Assembly (NCBI GenBank): GCA_029932915.1
Contig: JAOZPE010000010.1
Coordinates: 31,340-75,058 of the forward strand
Reading direction: 5' to 3'
DNA length: 43,719 nucleotides
Source of the DNA: Candidatus Krumholzibacteriia bacterium
GTDB lineage: Bacteria > Krumholzibacteriota > Krumholzibacteriia > JAJRXK01
In this document: positions 8,413-14,674 of the stretch, one piece after another
Layout of the letters: every line of letters begins with the position of its first letter
Numbering within the stretch: the stretch's first letter is position 1
Notes under the pieces: model-generated
Seen by the model: only the letters and a program-made list of their open reading frames with translations
Told to the model about the DNA's origin: nothing
Databases searched by the model: none
Position numbers and translations under genes: made by a program

Positions 8413-9039
8413 TCATTCCTCCCGTTTCTGCTGGCGGGCCTGGTAGATGAGCCAGATCCCGAAGCCCACCACGGCCAAGGGCCACCATTCGGCCATCCAC
8501 CGCAGATCCAGACCGAAGCGGGTGTGGAGGAAGAGGAGGATGCCCAGGGCCACCGCGAGGATACCCCCGCCGAGGCTGCCGCTGCCGGGCAGATCGATGT
8601 CCCCGTCCAGCTCGGGGGCGTTCTCCCCCCGCAAGAGGAAGTAATTGAAGAGCTTGGCCCGCCGATGGGCATCGATCACCCCGAAGAACCACCAGAAGCT
8701 GACGAAGATGCCGAGCAGGGGTTCCGCCCCCGGCAACGATTCGGCCGCCAGAAGGGTGATCGTCCCGGCGAAGACCAGGATCTGCAGGAAGGCCATCCGG
8801 TAGTAGCCCAGATAGAGGTTGCCCAGGCCGGGGAGGATCGCCGACAGGACGGCCGCGATCACCGGGCTCTTGCGGGGAAGCTCCGTGGATGCCCGAAGGG
8901 GGGAAGGAGGAGGGGATCCAGCCGGAGCCGCTCCCCAGGCGGGGGCGTCGACCGGCGACCCCGGGAAAGGGGAAGCCGGGGCGTCGGATGCGGGCCCGCT
9001 TCGGGTCCGGGGGTCCATGGGTTCATCGATGCCGTTCAT
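8413..9039 (-). CDS. Membrane protein with TM2-like and LiaF/DUF5668-like segments
   Basis: The start is ATG 9039, with AAGGAG 5-6 bases upstream, inside the end of the anti-sigma gene (17-base overlap); it gives 208 residues. A Pro/Ser/Ala-rich cytoplasmic stretch (1-57) precedes a TM2-like hairpin (KSPVIAAVLSAILPGLGNLYLG, about 58-98) and a further segment at about 106-122. The C-terminus (about 156-200) has two helices around a W-rich turn (WMAEWWPLAVVGFGIWLIY), as in the membrane part of LiaF-like DUF5668 proteins, which take part in envelope stress sensing. Its place behind a sigma/anti-sigma pair suggests it is part of, or a target of, that stress response. This is inference from context. 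Confidence 0.8.
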   Translation of the reverse strand: MNGIDEPMDPRTRSGPASDAPASPFPGSPVDAPAWGAAPAGSPPPSPLRASTELPRKSPVIAAVLSAILPGLGNLYLGYYRMAFLQILVFAGTITLLAAESLPGAEPLLGIFVSFWWFFGVIDAHRRAKLFNYFLLRGENAPELDGDIDLPGSGSLGGGILAVALGILLFLHTRFGLDLRWMAEWWPLAVVGFGIWLIYQARQQKREE

Positions 9040-9835
9040 CTGCACTCCTTCGGTGAGGCCGAAATTCCGCTCGTCTGTCATCCATGTGGGGGGAGGTCGT
9101 TCCCCGCACCAGCCACGTGAAGCCCTCGCCCACCTTCTGCAGGGCCGCTCCGATACCCTCTCCACCCCCCAGCAGGGCCGCCAGGAACTCCCCCACTCCA
9201 CCGCCGATCTGCTCCAGCCCCCGGCGGGAACCCTGGCTTCGCTCCCTCAACTGCCGGTACAGGTCGACCCGAAGCGCACGGAGACGCTCGGCGCTCGGTC
9301 CGAGTTCGCCCCCCACGTTCCGGCGACCCGTCTCGGCGAGCTGCGCCAGCGAAGTGCCGGCCGTCAGCAGGCCGCCGTCCTCGCCCCGCAACCAGGCGGC
9401 AGTGCGTTGGGGAAGGGTGCCCAACGATGCCGGACCCACCGTCAACACCAGCACCACGGTGGCCAGATAGGCGGCTTCCACCGCGAATCGGGGGCGTTCG
9501 GTCCAGCGGCGCCACCACTCCGCCGCCGAGCGGTACCAGCCCTTCGCACGCCCGCGGGGGGCCCGGGTGGTGGCCTCCAGGACCGCTTCGGTGAAGGCTG
9601 CGTCGGCCGGGAGCTCCCGCAGGGAGGGCAGGACCGTGGGCAACCAGGTCAGGGTGGCCTCGACCGCCCGGCACGAGGGGCAGTGGGCCAGGTGCATGCG
9701 GACGAGTTCCTCGTCCCCCGCCGTCTGCTCGCCCATCTCGCGCCCGATGAGACGGAGGCGGCAGCTTCGGCAGGTGCTGCCGGAGGTGGCGGCGAGGATC
9801 GACGCGATCAGCTCTTCCCGTCGACGATCGCTCAT
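9023..9835 (-). CDS. Zinc-binding anti-sigma factor
   Basis: This 270-residue protein carries the ZAS zinc motif H-x3-C-x2-C (HLAHCPSC, His48, Cys52, Cys55), with a further CxxC at 22/25. One transmembrane helix follows at about 115-137 (AAYLATVVLVLTVGPASLG). The extracytoplasmic region (about 140-270) is helical, with Leu/Arg heptads. Such proteins hold an ECF sigma factor at the membrane until a signal releases it. Its ATG overlaps the sigma-factor stop as ATGA, so the two are made in a fixed ratio. Its end overlaps the next membrane protein gene. The signal is unknown. Family confidence is high from motif plus context. Confidence 0.88.
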   Translation of the reverse strand: MSDRRREELIASILAATSGSTCRSCRLRLIGREMGEQTAGDEELVRMHLAHCPSCRAVEATLTWLPTVLPSLRELPADAAFTEAVLEATTRAPRGRAKGWYRSAAEWWRRWTERPRFAVEAAYLATVVLVLTVGPASLGTLPQRTAAWLRGEDGGLLTAGTSLAQLAETGRRNVGGELGPSAERLRALRVDLYRQLRERSQGSRRGLEQIGGGVGEFLAALLGGGEGIGAALQKVGEGFTWLVRGTTSPHMDDRRAEFRPHRRSADERHR

Positions 9836-10407
9836 GCCGCCCCCTTCGCCGACCCGTCCGGGTGGGTCCACTCGACGATCTTCTCGGCCAGGGCCAGCCG
9901 CGCTCGGTGGCTGCGTGACTTGGCGGTGCCGACAGGCACCTGCAGCACCGCCGCGATCTCCTCGAAGCCCAGGCCCTCGATGTCCCTCAACACCAGGATC
10001 TCCCGGTGCGTCACGTCCAGGTGGGACAGGGCCCGCTGGACGAGCCGGCGGCGGGCGTTCATCCGGGCCCGCTCCTCTCCGGAGGCGGCCGAATCGGCCA
10101 GATCGCGGAGTTCCTCGGCGGGAAGGTCCTGCGCCGGCGGCCGGACCTTGCGCCGGCGCAGATGGTCCAGGCAGGTGCTGCGGCCCACCTGGAGCATCCA
10201 TGCCTCGAAGCTCTCGGCACCGCGGCACGAGGACAGATGGCGATAGATCTTCACGAAGATCTCCTGGGCCAGGTCCCGGGCGTCCTCGCCGTTCCCGACA
10301 TAGCCGGTGGTCAGGCCGAGGATACGCCCCTGATAGCGCCGCACGAGCGCCTCCCACGCCAGTTCATCTCCCCTGAGGCAGGCATCGAGCAGCTCGGGCA
10401 GCTCCAT
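9832..10407 (-). CDS. ECF-type RNA polymerase sigma factor
   Basis: This 191-residue protein starts at ATG 10407 (AAAGAGAG lies upstream; the open frame reaching 10875 is antisense to the phosphatase). Region 2 is at about 5-87, with YQGRILGLTTGYVGN, EDARDLAQEIFVKIY and the -10-recognising AWMLQVGRSTCLDHLRRR. Region 4 is at about 125-177, with DVTHREILVLRDIEG and a helix-turn-helix around FEEIAAVLQVPVGTAKSR. The length and the lack of regions 1 and 3 are typical of ECF sigmas. It is coupled to the ZAS anti-sigma factor and divergent from a PP2C phosphatase. It probably controls an envelope regulon and its own promoter, though I could not pick out a convincing ECF promoter in the 214-base divergent gap. 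Confidence 0.93.
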   Translation of the reverse strand: MELPELLDACLRGDELAWEALVRRYQGRILGLTTGYVGNGEDARDLAQEIFVKIYRHLSSCRGAESFEAWMLQVGRSTCLDHLRRRKVRPPAQDLPAEELRDLADSAASGEERARMNARRRLVQRALSHLDVTHREILVLRDIEGLGFEEIAAVLQVPVGTAKSRSHRARLALAEKIVEWTHPDGSAKGAA

Positions 10408-10490
10408 TCCACTCTCTTTCGATGGCTTCGTGCGGCCGCGGCGGTCCTTCTCCTGCGGAGAGTCCCGCCCCTGCAATTCCAGACGCAGAA

Positions 10491-10512
10491 GGGGGCTCGA
10501 CGGTTCGCCCCC
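10491..10512 (+). promoter_or_regulatory. Leader stem-loop in the sigma/phosphatase divergent gap
   Basis: GGGGGC (10491-10496) and GCCCCC (10507-10512) form a stem with a ten-base loop. After a few bases comes TGTTTTCTT on the plus strand. It lies 110 bases upstream of the phosphatase start. It could be an attenuator-like leader structure or an operator. The rest of the gap (10408-10621) shows no clear -35/-10 pair to me. Confidence 0.3.
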
Positions 10513-10621
10513 GATGGTGTTTTCTTGGACCCATCGTCCGCCGCATCCCCGCCGAACGCTCTGGAGGGGGCGTGCCCGAGCATCTCCCGCCCACGGGGAT
10601 CGAGCAAGCCAGGAGACGATC

Positions 10622-13171
10622 TTGACCGAACACCTTCCCGCAACCGTGAGCTCCTTCGGAGGTCTGCTCCCCTCCCGGTCCCGGCGCCCCTCCTCGGCCC
10701 TGGACGACCCGGCGTGGAGGCTCTGCCTGGGGGCGGTAGCCGCCACGGTCCTGGCTGTCCTGCTCACCCGCCTGCCGGGGCTGGGCCCACCGGTGGTTCT
10801 CTGGCTGATCGCCACGCTCGCCGGCATCGGCTGGCTTGCCACCGTCCGGATGCTCCTGCTCGATGCCCGCCTCAAGCTGCTGTGGATCCTGTGGCTGGCC
10901 GGTGGCCTGATGCTGCTGGCCGACCCCGATCACCTCACGAGCGCCCACTTCACCGCCCTGCTCTTCCTGGTACTGCGGCGCTACCGGCCCCTGGGCCACC
11001 TCTCGTCGAGCCGCCGGGGACGGCTCTTCCTCCTCGCCCTGCTCTGCCTGCCCCTGCTCCTGCTGGGCCTGCGGCTGCCGACGGTCCCCGAGGCGGGAAC
11101 GCTGGCCCTGGTCGGCCGCTTCGCCCGCTACGCGGTCTTCGCCCTGGGCTTCTTCTGGCTGATGGTGATCGTGCAACTGACCCTGCGGGCGCGCCTGCAC
11201 TTCGTCCGCCTCAAGCCCAAACTGGCCATCGCGGCCGGCTTCATCGCCATCGTGCCCCTGATCCTGGTGATCGCCCTGGGCCTGCTCGCCAGCTACGGCG
11301 CCCTGGGCGGACGCACCGCCGATCGGGGCAAGGACGTCCTGCTCGACTGGAGCCGGCTGATCGAGCAACAACCCGAAGTGGGGAATCTCCTCTTCGGCGA
11401 GGGATTCGTCGATGTCGCCCCGGCGGGATCGGTGCCCTCGCCGGCGGCGGCCGAATCGGCCTCCGCGCCGCCTTCGTCCCCTTCCCCCACCCCGAGCGCG
11501 CCGGCCAAGGCACCGTGGTGGATGACACAGTTCCGCCAGGCGTTGCAGACCACCCCCCCGGGGGAACAGTGGGCTCCGCGCGACACCACCGCCTTCTTCG
11601 TGCTCCGCGACGAGATGTGGCTGCTCACCCTCGAGGGGGTCGGCGGAGAAGAGACGCTGATCCGGGGCTGGCCGGTGCGCGAGCCCCTGCTCGACCGGCT
11701 CTCCTCGCTGGTGCGCGGAGACGTGGGCATCGCCCTCTCCCTGTCCACCGCCGAAGCCATCTTCGGGCGGGCCGACCCGAAGGCCGGCGACGTCCTCGTG
11801 ACCGGCCACTACCACCACGGAGCCGAGAGCGACTCGCTGCAGGGCTTCTTCAACCGGCCCCACTACTTCGGCGGGGCGCTGCTCGACGCCCTGAAGCTCG
11901 ACGACGGAGGCTTCCTCCCGGACAACTACCTCTTCACCGTCCGGGTGCGCCTGCGCGATCTCGCGCGCGACTTCCTGGCCGGGAACAACCAGATCAGCCT
12001 GGGACTGGTGGTGATGCTGGCCGTGCTGGCGTCCCTCTTCCTCTTCGTCGAACTCGCCTCGCTCTTCTTCGGACTGCGCATCGCCTCGGGCATCACCTCG
12101 GCGGTGAAGACCCTGCACCAGGGCACCCGTCAACTGGCGCAGGGAAGGCTGGACACCCGGATCGAAGTGCCCAACGAGGACGAGCTGGGCGACCTCGCCG
12201 CATCCTTCAACGAGATGATCGAGGCGGTCCGCCGGGGACAGGAGGAATTGCTGGCCCGCGAGCGCTACGAACGCGAACTGGAGACCGCCCGGGAGATCCA
12301 GCTCCGCCTGCTTCCCTACACCGTTCCCCGGGTGGAGGGATACCAGATCGCCGGCATCAGCGAACCCACCCGTCAGGTGGGCGGCGACTACTACGACTTC
12401 CTGCTGCTGGACGACGGCCGCATCGGCGTCGCCGTCGGCGACGTGTCGGGCAAAGGCATCCCGGCGGCCCTGTTGATGGCCAACCTCCAGGCCAGCCTCA
12501 AGGGACAGATCCTCCACCCCAGTTCCGTTTCGCAGACGGTGGGCATGGTCAACCAGCTCCTGGTGAACTCGACCGACGTGAACATGTTCGCCACCTTCTT
12601 CTACGGCGAACTCGACCCCCGCGACGGCGCCCTGGTGTCGACCAATGCCGGTCACGATCCGCCCATCCTGTGCCGCATGGACGGCAGCATCGAACGCCTG
12701 AGGAAGGGCGGCCTGGTGCTCGGGGTGATGGAGGACATCGCCTACCAGGAGGAGACCGTCCACCTGCAACGGGGCGACGTGCTGGTGATCTACACCGACG
12801 GCATCACCGAGGCGCAAGGGCCCTTGGACGAGCTGCCCGACGAGAAGAAGGATGCGCCGGCGGCGAAGGAGAGTCGGCGCGGCAAGGCCTCGCGGTGGAG
12901 ACGGGGGCGGCGCAACACCGGAGAGCCGGCGGAAGAGGAGAGCTCCGAGGAGCACGAAGAGGACACACGGGTGAATCTCTTCGAGGAGGAGCGCTTGATC
13001 GAGGTCATCCGTTCCCAGCGGCATCGCAGCGCGCAGGAGATCCAGGCCGCCATCCTCGCCGCCGTGCGCCGTCACACCACCGCCGTACCCCAGTCCGACG
13101 ACATCACCCTGGTGGTGATCAAGCGGGAACTCCAGGAGGTTCCCGGCGGATCACCGCCCGCGCAGAAGTGA
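10622..13171 (+). CDS. Membrane-bound PP2C/SpoIIE-type serine phosphatase with HAMP domain
   Basis: The best start is TTG 10622, with AGGAGA five bases upstream, giving 849 residues; sequence before it in the same frame is Arg-rich noise. About seven hydrophobic segments fill residues 30-225, then an extracytoplasmic region (about 225-445), another membrane helix (about 455-485), HAMP and coiled coil (about 487-550), and a SpoIIE/RsbU phosphatase domain (about 555-849). Metal-binding motifs are visible (RQVGGDYYDF, GVAVGDVSGKGIPAALLM, VIYTDGITEA). It probably dephosphorylates an anti-anti-sigma protein in a partner-switching pathway, but no STAS or HATPase partner is nearby. A highly charged insert of about 45 residues (about 738-783) interrupts the phosphatase domain after the last Asp motif. 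Antisense frames of 903 and 1157 codons here are artefacts. Confidence 0.92.
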   Translation: MTEHLPATVSSFGGLLPSRSRRPSSALDDPAWRLCLGAVAATVLAVLLTRLPGLGPPVVLWLIATLAGIGWLATVRMLLLDARLKLLWILWLAGGLMLLADPDHLTSAHFTALLFLVLRRYRPLGHLSSSRRGRLFLLALLCLPLLLLGLRLPTVPEAGTLALVGRFARYAVFALGFFWLMVIVQLTLRARLHFVRLKPKLAIAAGFIAIVPLILVIALGLLASYGALGGRTADRGKDVLLDWSRLIEQQPEVGNLLFGEGFVDVAPAGSVPSPAAAESASAPPSSPSPTPSAPAKAPWWMTQFRQALQTTPPGEQWAPRDTTAFFVLRDEMWLLTLEGVGGEETLIRGWPVREPLLDRLSSLVRGDVGIALSLSTAEAIFGRADPKAGDVLVTGHYHHGAESDSLQGFFNRPHYFGGALLDALKLDDGGFLPDNYLFTVRVRLRDLARDFLAGNNQISLGLVVMLAVLASLFLFVELASLFFGLRIASGITSAVKTLHQGTRQLAQGRLDTRIEVPNEDELGDLAASFNEMIEAVRRGQEELLARERYERELETAREIQLRLLPYTVPRVEGYQIAGISEPTRQVGGDYYDFLLLDDGRIGVAVGDVSGKGIPAALLMANLQASLKGQILHPSSVSQTVGMVNQLLVNSTDVNMFATFFYGELDPRDGALVSTNAGHDPPILCRMDGSIERLRKGGLVLGVMEDIAYQEETVHLQRGDVLVIYTDGITEAQGPLDELPDEKKDAPAAKESRRGKASRWRRGRRNTGEPAEEESSEEHEEDTRVNLFEEERLIEVIRSQRHRSAQEIQAAILAAVRRHTTAVPQSDDITLVVIKRELQEVPGGSPPAQK

Positions 13172-13193
13172 TCCCCAAGCTGTGGAGCCCGCC

Positions 13194-13856
13194 ATGTCCG
13201 ACTTCCCGCTCCGTTCCCTTCCCCCGCGACCCCGTCCAGCGGCCGGCACGGCCGAACTGCGGCCCGCTTCCGCCATCTCCCGGCGCCCCGCGGCCATGCT
13301 CGCGACGGCGATGCTCGCCCTTGGCGTGCTCCTGGTCCTGGGCGCATGCGGAGGCGGTGGCAAGGGCGGGCGCACGGGCGGCGACGACGCACGCCCCACG
13401 ACGGCGCAAGCTCCCACGTGGTCGGAGCTGGCCGAGGCGAGCTATCCCCTCGACGAGATCGAGGCCGGGCTGCGGGTGAAGCTCCACGAGGGGCGCTGGG
13501 AGAACGAGCCCCGGCGGATCTTCATCAACCTGGTGAAGGAGCCCATCGCCCAGGGCGACATCGACGGCGACAGCAGCGCCGAAGCGGCGGTGACCCTGGG
13601 CTGCAATACCGGCGGAAGCGGGGTCTTCGTCGTGCTGGCCCTGATGGGCACGAGCGAGGCCGACACCCTCGTGTGCCGGGGTACGGCCCTGCTGGGAGAC
13701 CGGGTCCGGCCCCTCTCCCTGCAGGTGGAGAAGGGAGGGGTGGAGGTGGACATGATCACCCACGGGCCCGACGATCCCATGTGCTGTCCCACCCTGCGGG
13801 TGCGACGCAGCTACGAGTGGAAGGACGGGACCTTGACCCTTCGGTCCGAAGGGTAG
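13194..13856 (+). CDS. Lipoprotein of unknown function
   Basis: This 220-residue protein starts at ATG 13194 with GGAG six bases upstream; a GTG at 13182 is an alternative. A long n-region precedes a hydrophobic stretch and lipobox LGAC (Cys52), followed by a Gly-rich tether. The globular part contains GDIDGDSSAEAAV, an Asp-rich loop that could bind calcium as in VCBS/FG-GAP-type repeats, and a CC pair (MCCPTL). The design fits a periplasmic or outer-membrane lipoprotein reporting a measured quantity, but I do not recognise a family. It starts 22 bases after the phosphatase and is probably cotranscribed with it. Confidence 0.75.
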   Translation: MSDFPLRSLPPRPRPAAGTAELRPASAISRRPAAMLATAMLALGVLLVLGACGGGGKGGRTGGDDARPTTAQAPTWSELAEASYPLDEIEAGLRVKLHEGRWENEPRRIFINLVKEPIAQGDIDGDSSAEAAVTLGCNTGGSGVFVVLALMGTSEADTLVCRGTALLGDRVRPLSLQVEKGGVEVDMITHGPDDPMCCPTLRVRRSYEWKDGTLTLRSEG

Positions 13857-13873
13857 ACGTGGAAGCGATGAGT

Positions 13874-13901
13874 GAGGGCCACCCCGGCAAGGGCGGCCCT
13901 C
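13874..13901. terminator. Hairpin between convergent genes, likely bidirectional terminator
   Basis: GAGGGCC (13874-13880) pairs with GGCCCTC (13895-13901) around a GC-rich loop in the 81-base gap between the converging lipoprotein and chalcone-isomerase-like genes. No long T-run follows on either side, so termination may need Rho or a U-less mechanism. Confidence 0.5.
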
Positions 13902-13937
13902 ATTCCACATCATCGTACTGAAGTCTGCCGAAGTGCT

Positions 13938-14543
13938 CTACTGAACTGCGGCGACGAGCTTCTTGCGCATGTCCTTCGAGGCCGGCTTGTGGCCGAACCA
14001 CACGCTCCACAGCGCCTGGGCGAAGACCTTGTCGTTGATGACCCCGATCTCCTTGCCGTTGAGGGTGGTGTGCAGACCGCTGGCCGGATCCCAGTCGAAG
14101 ATGATCTGGTCCTTGTCCTGGGCGTCGCGTGTCCAGTAGGCGTCGAAGGTGGCCATCGACTCGGCAATCTCGTCGATGCGGTCGCCGTAGTTCTTCTCGA
14201 CCCCCTCGCGGAAGGCCCCGATGAGCTTGCTCCTGGAGAAGCCCCGGCGCAGGTCCATCTGCAGGCGCTTGGGCACGTCGGCCAGCATCAGACCCAGGGC
14301 GGGGTCGTCGCCCAGGTCGGTGTCCTTCGCCACATAGGAGACGATGGTGTAGACGTCGACCTTCATGAAGGTCTTCTCCCGAAGCGCCACGCCGGTGGCG
14401 ATCATCTCCACCGGCTGGCCGCCGATCTCGACGGTGATCGTATCGGGATAGCTCGTGCCACTCTTCTCTTCGGTGATTCCCCAGGCCAGGGTCGGCAGTG
14501 CCGCCACCAAGGCGAGGGTCAGGACGAAATCACGGATCTTCAT
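13938..14543 (-). CDS. Exported chalcone-isomerase-like domain protein
   Basis: This 201-residue protein has a signal peptide ending near LAWG (residue 22). The mature part matches bacterial chalcone-isomerase-like proteins: VEMIATGVALREKTFMKVDVY near the start, LQMDLRRGFSRSKLIGAF in the middle, and WDPASGLHTTLNGKEIG near the end. Bacterial members lie in the periplasm and are thought to bind small hydrophobic molecules rather than to isomerise chalcones. ATG 14543 is preceded by AAAGGGG. It follows the S9 peptidase gene by 131 bases on the same strand and probably has its own promoter (see 14617-14645). Family assignment is good, role unknown. Confidence 0.85.
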   Translation of the reverse strand: MKIRDFVLTLALVAALPTLAWGITEEKSGTSYPDTITVEIGGQPVEMIATGVALREKTFMKVDVYTIVSYVAKDTDLGDDPALGLMLADVPKRLQMDLRRGFSRSKLIGAFREGVEKNYGDRIDEIAESMATFDAYWTRDAQDKDQIIFDWDPASGLHTTLNGKEIGVINDKVFAQALWSVWFGHKPASKDMRKKLVAAVQ

Positions 14544-14616
14544 GGGCCAGGCCCCTTTCTCCAGCGTCAGGCGGATCTACAAGGTGGAACCGGCGGCGCC
14601 GGTCACCACGGCAGCG

Positions 14617-14645
14617 AGCATAGACCCCAATGGAGGTCAGGTCCA
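14617..14645 (-). promoter_or_regulatory. Candidate promoter of the chalcone-isomerase-like gene
   Basis: On the minus strand TGGACC (14640-14645) and TATGCT (14617-14622) are separated by 17 bases and match -35/-10 at four of six positions each. The predicted transcript would start near 14610, 67 bases before the ATG. Confidence 0.35.
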
Positions 14646-14674
14646 CCGCTCGGCGAGGATCCGCCCCCTCCCCT

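Noticed and set aside
10006-13479. Open frames of 1157 codons (plus) and 903 codons (minus) over the phosphatase
   Set aside because: Arg/Pro/Gly-rich or Gln/Glu/Gly-rich compositions without motifs; the phosphatase frame explains the region.
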